A stretch of 15,689 nucleotides of DNA. Origin: Helicobacteraceae bacterium (GTDB lineage: Bacteria > Campylobacterota > Campylobacteria > Campylobacterales > Sulfurimonadaceae). The position numbers and the translations under genes are program-made. Under the pieces are notes generated by a model, which was not told where the DNA came from, did no database searches, and saw only the letters and a list, made by a program, of their open reading frames with translations. The stretch is taken from contig JAGXIA010000046.1 in assembly GCA_024635885.1 (NCBI GenBank), forward strand, positions 1-15,689, in the 5' to 3' direction. This document shows positions 6,660-15,071 of this stretch, one piece after another (position 1 is the stretch's first letter; each line of letters opens with the position of its first letter).

Positions 6660-8045
6660 TTATTTTAGAAGAGTTTTAGATATACTTCTTGCCGCTTCAC
6701 GACCATCAAATACTGCTGTAACAACTAAGTCAGCACCTCTAAAACAATCACCTCCGGCATAAATGCCAGCAGTAGTAGTTTCATGAGTCTCTTCATTAAT
6801 AATAATTCCACCCCATTTATTAGTTTCAATACCATTTTCAGCTAAAAATGAAGGAACAACAGGATTAAAACCTAATGACATAATAATAACATCAGCATTT
6901 TGTCTAAATTCACTTCCCTTTATCTCTTCCATTTTTTGACGGCCACTTTCATCTTTTAAACCTAAAGTAGTTTTAACAACTTCAATAGCAATTGCATTGC
7001 CACTTTCATCTAAAATTATTTCTTTTGGAGATACTAAAAATGTAAAATCGACACCCTCTTCCATAGCATTTGTATATTCTCTCTTACTTCCTGGCATATT
7101 ATGAACATCACGGCGATAAAGACAAGTCACACTCTTTGCCCCTTCTCTTTTTGCAGTTCGAAGACAATCCATAGCAGTATCTCCACCACCAATAACTACT
7201 ACATTTAAATCTTTAAAATCAAATTTTTTCTCATATGATTGTTTAAAGTTTTTCTTTTGAATGTTAGTGAGATAATCCATTGCACTATAAACATTAGGAG
7301 CTTTTTCACCTGACAATCCAGCGCTTTTTGCTTTTGTTGCACCAACACCAATAAAAATTGCATCATGAGCATCAGCTATATCTTCAAAAGAAGTATCTTT
7401 TCCAATTTCACAATTAAGAACTAACTTTAATCCAGCTTCTTCAAGTAGTTTTACTCTACGTTCAACTATCTTTTTATCAAGTTTGAAATTAGGGATACCG
7501 TAAGTTAAAAGACCGCCTGCTCTGTCACTTCTTTCATACATAGTCACAGCAATTCCTGAACGAAGCAAATATGTAGCTGCTGATAATCCAGCTGGTCCAC
7601 TTCCAATTACTGCTACTTTTTTATTTGTAGTTATACCAGGAAAATCTGGTTTGAAACCGGCTTTAAATCCCGCTTCTGTAATATGAGTTTCAATTCCACC
7701 AATAGTAATGGCACCATGTCCATCATTGAGAGTACAGTCACCTTCACAAAGTCTATCATGAGGGCAAATTCTACCCATGACTTCAGGAAATGGTGAAGGT
7801 TCATTTGACAATTTAAATGCAAATTCTAAATCTTTTTCTGAAACAGCTTTTAACCACTGAGGTATATAGTTATGTAATGGACATTTATTTAAACAGAATG
7901 GATCACCACATTGAATACATCTACTACTCTGTGTTGCTGCATCGTGCTTGTCATACATCTCATATATTTCACCAAAATCTTTTGTTCTATCGACAACTAG
8001 TCTTTTGCTAGGTGCTATTCTTTCTGTTGTTAAAAATTCTCTCAT
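6660..8045 (-). CDS. gltD: Glutamate synthase (NADPH) small subunit
   Basis: 461 residues. The beta subunit takes electrons from NAD(P)H through FAD and passes them through [4Fe-4S] clusters to GltB. Cysteine sets near the N-terminus are C43-x2-C46-x4-C51-x3-C55 (CIQCGDPFCLNKCP) and C94, C100, C104 (ICPHDRLCEGDC). The FAD Rossmann motif VIGSGPAGLSAA is at about 146-157, the NADPH motif VIGGGDTAMDC at about 284-294, and the C-terminal FAD motif IYAGGDCFRGADLVVTAV completes the fold. I chose the ATG at 8045: it has GGAG six to seven bases upstream and lies one base after the gltB stop. A longer version from the TTG at 8063 or the ATG at 8057 would overlap gltB and has no better site. It is the second gene of gltBD, ending at a hairpin. 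Confidence 0.95.
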   Translation of the reverse strand: MREFLTTERIAPSKRLVVDRTKDFGEIYEMYDKHDAATQSSRCIQCGDPFCLNKCPLHNYIPQWLKAVSEKDLEFAFKLSNEPSPFPEVMGRICPHDRLCEGDCTLNDGHGAITIGGIETHITEAGFKAGFKPDFPGITTNKKVAVIGSGPAGLSAATYLLRSGIAVTMYERSDRAGGLLTYGIPNFKLDKKIVERRVKLLEEAGLKLVLNCEIGKDTSFEDIADAHDAIFIGVGATKAKSAGLSGEKAPNVYSAMDYLTNIQKKNFKQSYEKKFDFKDLNVVVIGGGDTAMDCLRTAKREGAKSVTCLYRRDVHNMPGSKREYTNAMEEGVDFTFLVSPKEIILDESGNAIAIEVVKTTLGLKDESGRQKMEEIKGSEFRQNADVIIMSLGFNPVVPSFLAENGIETNKWGGIIINEETHETTTAGIYAGGDCFRGADLVVTAVFDGREAARSISKTLLK

Positions 8046-8046
8046 A

Positions 8047-11000
8047 TTAATCTCCATTCTCAAGATTTAAAGGTAGTTTTGTTAAATTTTTAGGTTTAAT
8101 TAACCAAAAATTTCTAACCTCTACTCTAAAGTTATCAAGTAATTCTTTTGCTTTTTTACTCTCTGTTTCTACTACATAATCTTTTAATAATCTTTTTAAA
8201 AGATGTCTTGCATCTGCACCTTCATCAGTATCAATTCTAACAGCTTCAACTAATTCACGATTTACATTTTCAACAAAGGTATGATCAGCATCATAAACAA
8301 AACTGACACCTCCTGTCATACCAGCACCAAAGTTAATACCTGTATGACCAAGTATAACAATAATACCACCTGTCATATATTCACAAGCGTTATCGCCAGT
8401 ACCTTCAACTATAGCAATAGCACCAGAGTTACGAACAGCAAATCTTTCTCCAACACTTCCGGATATATAAAGCTTACCGCCTGTAGCTCCATAAAGACAA
8501 GTATTACCACCTGCACTAAATTCTTGACCCTGGTTTTTAGAAGTAATTATTATTCTACCTCCATGCATACCTTTACCAATATAGTCATTTGCTACACCTT
8601 CTAGATACAGAGAAACACCATGAATTAAAAATGCGCCGAGTGCTTGCCCAGCTATACCACTTAAATTTATTCTAATAGTATCTGACTTAAGTCCAGTATC
8701 GCCATAATACTCTGCGATTTCACCACTTATTAAGGCACCAAAACTTCTATGTAGATTTGTAATCTCTCTTGTTATTTTTACTTTTTGATCAGGGTGTTTA
8801 ATAGAAACATAAGCTTCTTTTAAAACATCATGTTCAAAGGCGTTACTATCAAATGGAGGGTTAAATTTTTGTTGATGCGTGTTAAGTCCATCTTCTTCAT
8901 GAAGGATGGCACTAAAGTCAAATTTTTGAGCAAACTTATCATCAATAACTTTAAGTATATCAACACGACCAATCATTTCTTCCATGGTTCTAAATCCAAG
9001 TTCAGCCATTATTGAACGAATATCTTCTGTTAAAAGAGTAAAAAAGTTTATAATTTGGTCAACATGCCCTTTAAAAAACTCTTCGCGGAGTTTTTCATTT
9101 TGAGTTGCGATACCTACTGTACACTTATTTACATGACAAATACGAAGCATTTTACAACCAACAATAGTTAGAACACCTGTTCCAAATGCAAAAGATTCAG
9201 CACCTAAAAATGCTGCTTTTACAACATCTAAACCTGTTTTTAGACCACCATCAGTTTGAAGTTCAACAAGACCTCTAAGATTATTTGCTTTGAGTGCGTT
9301 ATGCGCTTCACTTAGACCAATTTCCCATGGATTACCAGCAAATTTAATCGAAGTAAGTGGAGCAGCCCCAGTTCCGCCATCACCACCGGAAATAATAATT
9401 TTATCTGCATATGCTTTAGCAACACCGGCTGCAATAGTACCGACACCTATTGTCGAAACTAGTTTAACGGCTACTCTCGCCTTAGGATTAACTTGCTTCA
9501 AATCAAAAATAAGCTGCGCTAAATCTTCTATAGAATAAATATCATGATGCGGAGGTGGTGAAATAAGTGTTACACCTGGAACTGTATGACGTAGTTTTCC
9601 AATCAATGCAGATACTTTATGTCCTGGCAGTTGTCCACCTTCACCTGGTTTTGCTCCTTGAGCCACTTTAATCTGAATCTCTTCTGCACTTCTTAAATAT
9701 GCTGGAGTTACACCAAAACGACCTGAAGCAACCTGTTTAATTTTCGAAACTCTTTCAGTGTCAAAACGTGCTGGATCTTCTCCACCTTCACCTGAATTTG
9801 ACTGAGCACCCATTCTGTTCATTGCAATAGCAATTGTTTCATGTGCTTCAGGAGAAATTGAACCAAGACTCATTGCTGCAGATGAAAATCGTTTGAATAT
9901 TACTTCTTTAGGCTCAACTTCAGAAATGTCAATAGGTTTTCTGTCAGATTTAAATTCAAAGAAATCACGGATAAATTTGAAACCTCTTTTGTTAACTATA
10001 TCTTTTAGTTTATCATAATCTTTTTTACTGCCGCTTGCTGCTACAGCATGAATAGCATGAATAACAGCAGGTCCGAAATCGTGATGTTCTTGTCCATTAT
10101 AAAATTTATAAAATCCACCAATTTTTAATGGAAAGATTGTATTGAATCCATCTTCTTTAAATGCGTCATCATGATAGCGTTGAAGTCTTTCATCAATATC
10201 ATTGTAATCTAAACCACCAAGTGCAGAATGTGATGTTTCAAAACAATCTTTTACAATTTCTTTGCTCAGACCAAGTACATCAAATAAACCTGCATTACGA
10301 TACGAAGCAATCGTTGAAATACCCATTTTCGACATAATTTTGAGTAGTCCGTTGTTGAGTGAAGTATGAACTAATTTTAAAGCGTCTATGCAATCAATAT
10401 CTGTTGCTTTAGATTTAGCTAACTGATCAAATGCAGTTGCAAAAAGTAAATTTGGATAAATAGCACTAACACCATATCCTAGAAGCACAGCCGCGGCATG
10501 AGAATCTGTAACTTCTCCTGTTACTGCTATCATAGATACTAAATGGCGTATTTTGTTTTTTAATAATGCTATATTTAAGCTACCTACTACCATAGCCATA
10601 GGAATAATTTTTTTATTTGCACCAAACTCATAATCGTCTAAAATAACAATTCTTGTGCCCTTGTTTTTAACAGAATCTATAATTTCAGATATCAAAGCTT
10701 CTAATGAGCCTTTTAAATCTTTAGTATATGCTGTAGAAAATGTAGCATTTTGGTAAAAAGCTTCATATCGAGGTGAATTTTTATCTCCAAACGATTTTAA
10801 TACTTCAAGTTTTTCACTTGTAATTATAGGAGAAATAGATTTTAAACGGTGTGCATGACTTGGAATCTCATCAAGAATATTATGAACTTCACCAAAACCT
10901 GTATTAAGACTCATTACAACTTTTTCACGAATTGGATCAATTGGCGGGTTTGTTACCTGCGCAAATTTTTGTTTAAAATAATCAGAAAAATTTCTTTGTT

Positions 11001-12486
11001 TAGTTGAAAAAGCAGCCAAAGGAGTATCGTCACCCATCGAGCCGACAGCTTCTTTTCCCTCTTTAAACATTGGCTCAATAACTTGTTCAACTATTTCTTG
11101 AGTAATATTGAAGTATCTTTGTCTTTTTATGAGGTTTTCACCATTAAAATCACTCTTAGCAACGTATTGCTCTTCAACATGTTCTTGAAGATAAATCATA
11201 TGCTCATTCAACCACTTCATATAAGGATTAGAGCTTTTTAAGTAGTCATTAATCTGTTCGTTTTTAAGAATTTTTCCAAATTTAAGGTCAAGTCCAAGCA
11301 TTTCACCAGATTGAAGACGGCCTCTTTCTTTAATTTCTTCTTCAGCAATATCAACAACACCATACTCACTTGCTATGAGAAGGTTATTGTCTTTTGTAAC
11401 GATGTATTTAGAAGGACGAAGACCATTTCTGTCCAATACACAACCAAGATAGCGGCCATCAGTTACAGAAAATGCAGCAGGACCGTCCCATGCTTCAAAT
11501 ACAGTTGAATGGTACTCATAGAATGCACGAAGCTCTGGGTCCATATGTGGAGCATTTTGCCAAGCTGAAGGAATAACCGCACGAACAGCTTTAAAAAAGT
11601 CCATACCGTTCACAATCAAAAATTCAAAGAAGTTATCAGCCGATGCACTGTCAGACGAATTAAGTTGTAAAATTGGTAGAATTCTTTGGATCTCTTCAGG
11701 TGTAAATACTTCACTTTTAATAGACTCAGATTTAATCTTAACATTTATACGATTGCCCTCGACAGAGTTAATCTCACCATTATGAGCAACAGCACGAAAG
11801 GGTTGAGCCAACTTCCACATTGGTAAAGTATTTGTTGAAAATCTTTGGTGAAATAACGAAAAAGAGATTTTAAAATTTTCATCTTGTAGATCTGGATAAA
11901 ACTCTTTAAAATGAGTAGGCATTATAAGCCCTTTATATGAAAGAACTTTTGAACTCATTGAAGCTATATAAAAGTCCATCTCATCTATAAGTTTATGCTC
12001 ACACTCTTTACGAGAAAGATATAAAAGTGCATCAAACCTATTTGTTGCCATTATAGAATTTGGAACTATAAATAGTTGCACTATATCTGGTAATGATGCA
12101 AGAGCTTGATTCCCAAGTGCATTTACGTCTGTGGGTACTTTTCTGCTAAGTACTATTTTTAAATCATTATGAGCACAGATCTCTTCTAGTGTTTTTAAAC
12201 AATCTGGATTTTTTGTAAAAACAGATGCTATTGCGAATTGCTTTGAAAGTTCAACACCCAGACTCAGTGCCTCTTTTCTCATAAAAGATTCTGGCATAGA
12301 TAGCAAAAGTCCACAACCATCACCTGTTTTCCCATCCGCTGCTATTGCACCACGGTGCATCATTCGCTCTAACGCAGTAACTGCATCATCTAAAACTTTA
12401 TATGATGCCTTATTTTTAATATTAGCTACAAGGCCAAAACCACAGTTGTCCTTGAATGATCTTAATAAATCATGATGTTCAATCAT
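8047..12486 (-). CDS. gltB: Glutamate synthase large subunit
   Basis: 1479 residues, full length. It converts glutamine and 2-oxoglutarate to two glutamates in ammonia assimilation. Order of domains: a short propeptide of 14 residues, then Cys15 (N-CGFG), the expected N-terminal nucleophile of the class II amidotransferase domain (to about 420), with HRGA, FHQRFSTNT and AHNGEINS motifs; a central domain (about 470-760); the FMN-binding synthase domain (about 820-1190) with SGEGGEDP, GAKPGEGGQLPGHK, and the [3Fe-4S] cysteines C1111-x5-C1117-x4-C1122; and the C-terminal beta-helix with repeated G-x-x-G-x-x-x-G turns. The ATG has AGGAG five bases upstream. The gene is divergent from recO across 179 bases and one base from gltD. 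No disruption is seen. Confidence 0.97.
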   Translation of the reverse strand: MIEHHDLLRSFKDNCGFGLVANIKNKASYKVLDDAVTALERMMHRGAIAADGKTGDGCGLLLSMPESFMRKEALSLGVELSKQFAIASVFTKNPDCLKTLEEICAHNDLKIVLSRKVPTDVNALGNQALASLPDIVQLFIVPNSIMATNRFDALLYLSRKECEHKLIDEMDFYIASMSSKVLSYKGLIMPTHFKEFYPDLQDENFKISFSLFHQRFSTNTLPMWKLAQPFRAVAHNGEINSVEGNRINVKIKSESIKSEVFTPEEIQRILPILQLNSSDSASADNFFEFLIVNGMDFFKAVRAVIPSAWQNAPHMDPELRAFYEYHSTVFEAWDGPAAFSVTDGRYLGCVLDRNGLRPSKYIVTKDNNLLIASEYGVVDIAEEEIKERGRLQSGEMLGLDLKFGKILKNEQINDYLKSSNPYMKWLNEHMIYLQEHVEEQYVAKSDFNGENLIKRQRYFNITQEIVEQVIEPMFKEGKEAVGSMGDDTPLAAFSTKQRNFSDYFKQKFAQVTNPPIDPIREKVVMSLNTGFGEVHNILDEIPSHAHRLKSISPIITSEKLEVLKSFGDKNSPRYEAFYQNATFSTAYTKDLKGSLEALISEIIDSVKNKGTRIVILDDYEFGANKKIIPMAMVVGSLNIALLKNKIRHLVSMIAVTGEVTDSHAAAVLLGYGVSAIYPNLLFATAFDQLAKSKATDIDCIDALKLVHTSLNNGLLKIMSKMGISTIASYRNAGLFDVLGLSKEIVKDCFETSHSALGGLDYNDIDERLQRYHDDAFKEDGFNTIFPLKIGGFYKFYNGQEHHDFGPAVIHAIHAVAASGSKKDYDKLKDIVNKRGFKFIRDFFEFKSDRKPIDISEVEPKEVIFKRFSSAAMSLGSISPEAHETIAIAMNRMGAQSNSGEGGEDPARFDTERVSKIKQVASGRFGVTPAYLRSAEEIQIKVAQGAKPGEGGQLPGHKVSALIGKLRHTVPGVTLISPPPHHDIYSIEDLAQLIFDLKQVNPKARVAVKLVSTIGVGTIAAGVAKAYADKIIISGGDGGTGAAPLTSIKFAGNPWEIGLSEAHNALKANNLRGLVELQTDGGLKTGLDVVKAAFLGAESFAFGTGVLTIVGCKMLRICHVNKCTVGIATQNEKLREEFFKGHVDQIINFFTLLTEDIRSIMAELGFRTMEEMIGRVDILKVIDDKFAQKFDFSAILHEEDGLNTHQQKFNPPFDSNAFEHDVLKEAYVSIKHPDQKVKITREITNLHRSFGALISGEIAEYYGDTGLKSDTIRINLSGIAGQALGAFLIHGVSLYLEGVANDYIGKGMHGGRIIITSKNQGQEFSAGGNTCLYGATGGKLYISGSVGERFAVRNSGAIAIVEGTGDNACEYMTGGIIVILGHTGINFGAGMTGGVSFVYDADHTFVENVNRELVEAVRIDTDEGADARHLLKRLLKDYVVETESKKAKELLDNFRVEVRNFWLIKPKNLTKLPLNLENGD

Positions 12487-12507
12487 TTTTACTCCTAAAA
12501 TTTATAA

Positions 12508-12513
12508 ATTAGA
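12508..12513 (-). promoter_or_regulatory. Weak candidate -10 for gltB
   Basis: On the minus strand TCTAAT (12513-12508) matches the -10 consensus at five of six bases, about 20 bases before the gltB ATG. A start near 12501 would leave just room for the AGGAG site. A second five-of-six match, TAAAAT, lies at 12584-12579, which would give a leader of about 85 bases containing the dyad at 12551-12572. I cannot choose between them from sequence. Confidence 0.25.
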
Positions 12514-12550
12514 TAACAATTTTCTATTGATTTAAGCTTTTTTTAAACGA

Positions 12551-12572
12551 ACTTAGTCTATTTAGATAAAGT
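12551..12572. promoter_or_regulatory. Imperfect palindrome upstream of gltB, possible operator
   Basis: ACTTAGTCTA (12551-12560), a 2-base spacer, and TAGATAAAGT (12563-12572) form a 22-base dyad with eight of ten pairs matching. It lies 65-86 bases before the gltB ATG and about 35 bases upstream of the recO -10. The size and symmetry suit a dimeric repressor or activator site, but the region is very A/T-rich, so chance dyads are expected. No regulator can be named. Confidence 0.3.
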
Positions 12573-12605
12573 GCTTACATTTTACTATTTAAAGGTTTAA
12601 GAAAG

Positions 12606-12618
12606 TATAATATACGAA
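12606..12618 (+). promoter_or_regulatory. Promoter -10 of recO
   Basis: A perfect TATAAT (12606-12611) stands in a run AAGTATAATATACG, with a predicted start at about 12617-12618 and a leader of about 48 bases to the recO ATG. There is no clear -35 and no TGN extension, but the upstream bases are A/T-rich. It is the best promoter on this strand in the divergent gltB-recO gap. Confidence 0.55.
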
Positions 12619-12665
12619 ATGTTTATAAAATATTTTTAAATTTTGTGTATAAAAGAAGCAGGTTC

Positions 12666-13283
12666 ATGCAGGGTTACATCATAAATCTAAATAAAGTCAA
12701 AGATGAAGATTTAATAGTCACAATAATATCAAGAGAAAGCTTAGATACCCTTTACAGGTTCTATGGTGCTAGACATGGAACTATAAATATTGGTTTCAAA
12801 TTAGACTATGAAAAAGAAGCTTCAGGCAAATCTACGGTATCAAGACTTAAAGATGTTATACACATAGGTTTCAGTTGGATTAATGATTATAAATTACTGA
12901 GATTATGGCAAGATTTTTTAGCACTTTTTCACAAACACCTAAAAGATGCAGAAGAGCCGGGTGAATTCTATTTTGAGCTAATTGACAAAGCCTCTAAAGA
13001 ATGGAATAAACAAAATTCCAAAAGAGTGGCAATAGAATCTTATGTTAAACTTTTAGAACATGAGGGAAGATTGCACACTGAATTAAATTGTTTTTTATGC
13101 TCTCAGGCTATCACTGGAGAAGTTTCTCTCATACGTGCATTTTTACCCACACATAAAGAGTGCACGCATACGCTAAGCATACCAAAAGTTGCTTTACAAG
13201 AGCTCTTTATTAATAAGTCTAGTCTATTCTTGAACGATAAAGAAGTAGACAGACTTTGGTATGTTTTACTTGAAGGTTTATGA
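12666..13283 (+). CDS. recO: DNA repair protein RecO (Campylobacterota type)
   Basis: 205 residues from the ATG at 12666. RecO anneals single strands and loads RecA onto SSB-coated DNA in gap repair. The N-terminal 80 residues form the beta-rich OB-fold part (MQGYIINLNKVKDEDLIVTI, LYRFYGARHG), followed by a helical region. A zinc-binding-like set follows at C142-x2-C145 and H163-x2-C166, in the place where RecO proteins carry a zinc finger. A GTG seven codons upstream (12645) is in frame but has no ribosome binding site, whereas the ATG has GCAGG a few bases before it, and the conserved sequence begins at this Met. The last six bases overlap the end of the convergent methyltransferase gene. 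Epsilon-type RecO is divergent and short, so the call rests on overall pattern. Confidence 0.85.
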   Translation: MQGYIINLNKVKDEDLIVTIISRESLDTLYRFYGARHGTINIGFKLDYEKEASGKSTVSRLKDVIHIGFSWINDYKLLRLWQDFLALFHKHLKDAEEPGEFYFELIDKASKEWNKQNSKRVAIESYVKLLEHEGRLHTELNCFLCSQAITGEVSLIRAFLPTHKECTHTLSIPKVALQELFINKSSLFLNDKEVDRLWYVLLEGL

Positions 13284-13832
13284 TTTTTTAGCAACAAGTG
13301 AAGCAGTTCTAATTTTTTCACCTCTAAGATTTACATCATCTCTCTCTTCATAGTAGATGACATCTAGTCCTATAAAAGAGTGAAGAAGTTCATTTTTTCT
13401 AAGTAGATAATCTAAATTCATTGTTTCATGTTTATAATCACCATGTGCCAATATAAAAGTTTCAAAAATAATTACACCGTCTTTTTTGAGAGCATCTTTC
13501 ATTTGAGATACCAATCTGCGGTTTAAATAATTAATGTTTACAATTAAATCATACTTATGTGGAGTTATATTGTATTTATCTAAATCAGCCTCTATTTTGT
13601 TGATAGTAGCAGTTTTTTTCACACGTGCCAATGCATAGTCTGATAAATCGACTGCATCTACTATAAAACCTTTTTCTGCTAAAAAGTGTGTATTTCTACC
13701 TGTTCCACATGCCAGGTCAAGCGCTTCACCGATATTGGCCTGATCTACATATTTCTCTACAATTTTAGCAACATTATCTGGCATTGGAAACTCAACAAAT
13801 CTCTTATTCCATCTCTCTTTATCTTCATACAT
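13278..13832 (-). CDS. Class I SAM-dependent methyltransferase (substrate unknown)
   Basis: 184 residues from the ATG at 13832. It has a Rossmann methyltransferase fold: motif I at 37-46 (ALDLACGTGRN), motif II acidic residue in VDAVDLS (about 58-63), then YDLIVNINYLNRR as the motif IV strand, and DGVIIFETF as the next strand. The opening MYEDKERWNKRF is typical of TehB-like small methyltransferases, but the tellurite name is not supported. I chose this ATG because AAGGGA lies about seven bases upstream. An ATG ten codons earlier (13862; reading MSSAHLRDYK) is also possible, with a weaker GCGGA site, and would make the protein 194 residues. Those extra codons coincide with a near-perfect hairpin, which argues that they are leader rather than coding. 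The gene lies 89 bases after nspC and converges with recO, overlapping it by six bases. Confidence 0.85.
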   Translation of the reverse strand: MYEDKERWNKRFVEFPMPDNVAKIVEKYVDQANIGEALDLACGTGRNTHFLAEKGFIVDAVDLSDYALARVKKTATINKIEADLDKYNITPHKYDLIVNINYLNRRLVSQMKDALKKDGVIIFETFILAHGDYKHETMNLDYLLRKNELLHSFIGLDVIYYEERDDVNLRGEKIRTASLVAKKS

Positions 13833-13844
13833 TTTATAGTCCCT

Positions 13845-13865
13845 TAAATGAGCCGAGCTCATTTA
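13845..13865 (-). promoter_or_regulatory. Perfect 9-bp hairpin just upstream of the methyltransferase ribosome binding site
   Basis: TAAATGAGC (13865-13857 on the minus strand), loop TCG, and GCTCATTTA (13853-13845) form a perfect 9-bp stem. The AAGGGA site of the methyltransferase begins immediately after the stem, so the fold could affect ribosome access. On neither strand is it followed by a clear T-run, so a terminator role is less likely. If translation starts at the upstream ATG, the hairpin is coding. Confidence 0.5.
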
Positions 13866-13874
13866 TTCCGCTTG

Positions 13875-13900
13875 CGCCGCTGTGGCGACTAAAGTTTTTT
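13875..13900 (+). terminator. Terminator-like G+C-rich hairpin with T-run on the plus strand
   Basis: CGCC (13875-13878), loop GCTGT, and GGCG (13884-13887) are followed by ACTAAAG and six T (13895-13900). The 13868-13890 stretch is strikingly G+C-rich for this genome. The polarity fits plus-strand transcripts, yet no plus-strand gene ends nearby; recO read-through is the only obvious source. The stem is short, so confidence is low. Confidence 0.3.
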
Positions 13901-13906
13901 ATCATA
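13901..13906 (-). promoter_or_regulatory. Candidate -10 for the methyltransferase gene
   Basis: On the minus strand TATGAT (13906-13901) matches the -10 consensus at five of six bases, in an A/T-rich setting between the nspC stop and the hairpin pair. Transcription from about 13894 would give a leader of about 60 bases that contains both hairpins. Read-through from nspC is an alternative. Confidence 0.35.
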
Positions 13907-13921
13907 ATCTTATATTTCCTT

Positions 13922-15070
13922 TTATGAAAGTCTATTTCTATACGCTTCGTAACCAAATTCTTTTACTACATCTAAAGTTCCATCTTTTCTGAGTATAGCC
14001 AATGAAGGCAGAGCAATTCCATTGAATGTTGTATTTTTAACAAAAGTATAATGAATCTGGTCTTCAAAGATAATTCTATCTCCAATTTTTAAGGGTTCAT
14101 CGAAAGAGTAATCACCCATAATATCTCCAGCGAGACATGTATTTCCACCAAATCTATATGTATATTTTTTTTCTCCAGCTTCACCGCTTCCTCTAACGTC
14201 TGCACGGTAAGGCATAGCTAAAGTGTCCGGCATGTGGGCTTCAGCAGATGTGTCAAGTATGGCAACATTCATGCCATTATGAAAAACATCCAGGACTGTA
14301 GAAACTAAAACTCCAGTTTTCCAACCTACTGCTTCACCCGGTTCAAGATAAACGTCTACATTGTATTTCGCTTTAAATTCTTTTACAAGGCGTATCAGTT
14401 TTTCAACATCATAACCTTTTTTAGTTATGTGGTGACCGCCGCCAAAGTTTATATATTTCAAACCTTTAAAATATTTTGAAAATTTTTCTTCAAAAGCGAC
14501 TAAAACCTCTTCAAGAGCATCAACATTTTGCTCACAAAGCGCATGAAAATTTAGCCCGTCTATATGTTTTAAAACTTCTTCATCAAAATTTGCAAGTGTA
14601 GTTCCAAGACGACTGTAAATTCCACATGGATTATAAATATCTTTTGGAGATGATGAGACTTCAGGGTTTATTCTGAGAGAGAACTCGGCATGTGGATTTA
14701 TTTTTTTTACACTATCTTTATATTTAAAAAGCTGATTAGGAGAGTTAAAGACAATATGGTCAGATATCTTAGCAATTTCTTCTATATCTTCATCTTTAAA
14801 AGCCGGCGAATATGTATGGACTTCGGCATGTGGATTAAACTTACAAAACTCTTCCCTAGCCAAACGAGCTTCATGAAGTCCACTTGAAGTGCACCCTTTT
14901 AAGTATTTTGAAACTAACTCAAATGTACTCCACATAGCAAAGCCTTTAAGAGCTAAAATAATTTTAGCTCCGCTCTCTTGTTGTACATAGTTTAATAATT
15001 TCAAATTATTTTCTAAAAGTTCTTCCTCACAGATATAGCAAGGAGTTTTGTTTAAACTCTCATAAGACAT
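13922..15070 (-). CDS. nspC: Carboxynorspermidine decarboxylase
   Basis: 382 residues, a PLP enzyme of the alanine racemase/decarboxylase fold III group. It decarboxylates carboxynorspermidine or carboxyspermidine to norspermidine or spermidine in the cytoplasm. The PLP lysine is K42 in LALKGFAMWSTF, near-diagnostic for NspC. Further motifs are FSLRINPE, NFHALCEQN, YINFGGGHH (glycine loop for the PLP phosphate), YLEPGEAVGW, ILDTSAEAHMPDTL and FGGNTCLAGD, the last giving the active-site Cys near the C-terminus. Length is as expected. The ATG lies one base after the stop of the dehydrogenase gene (TAA A ATG), so the two enzymes are coupled, first dehydrogenase then decarboxylase. In C. jejuni this route is known to make spermidine. 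Confidence 0.95.
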   Translation of the reverse strand: MSYESLNKTPCYICEEELLENNLKLLNYVQQESGAKIILALKGFAMWSTFELVSKYLKGCTSSGLHEARLAREEFCKFNPHAEVHTYSPAFKDEDIEEIAKISDHIVFNSPNQLFKYKDSVKKINPHAEFSLRINPEVSSSPKDIYNPCGIYSRLGTTLANFDEEVLKHIDGLNFHALCEQNVDALEEVLVAFEEKFSKYFKGLKYINFGGGHHITKKGYDVEKLIRLVKEFKAKYNVDVYLEPGEAVGWKTGVLVSTVLDVFHNGMNVAILDTSAEAHMPDTLAMPYRADVRGSGEAGEKKYTYRFGGNTCLAGDIMGDYSFDEPLKIGDRIIFEDQIHYTFVKNTTFNGIALPSLAILRKDGTLDVVKEFGYEAYRNRLS

Positions 15071-15071
15071 T

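Noticed and set aside
7631..8011. Short frames on both strands within gltD
   Set aside because: They overlap the Fe-S cysteine region of gltD in other frames and show no protein-like composition.
8046..8063. Longer gltD start (TTG 8063 or ATG 8057) overlapping gltB
   Set aside because: The ATG at 8045 has a well-placed GGAG and the usual family N-terminus (MREF).
8281..8604. A 107-codon plus-strand open frame inside gltB
   Set aside because: It is exactly antisense to the highly conserved C-terminal beta-helix of gltB, its product is rich in Thr, Ser and Asn with no motif, and it has no credible ribosome binding site.
9290..9538. An 82-codon plus-strand frame antisense to the gltB FMN domain
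   Set aside because: Its hydrophobic, Ala/Pro-rich product reflects the complement of conserved gltB codons; there is no promoter or ribosome site.
12645..12665. Seven-codon GTG extension of recO
   Set aside because: There is no ribosome binding site before the GTG, and the conserved RecO sequence begins at the ATG at 12666.
13103..13321. A 72-codon minus-strand frame across the recO/methyltransferase junction
   Set aside because: It lies in a different frame from both supported genes and overlaps both; there are no motifs.
13278..13862. Naming the methyltransferase TehB (tellurite resistance)
   Set aside because: Only the generic SAM-binding fold and a TehB-like opening are visible; nothing in the context relates to tellurite.
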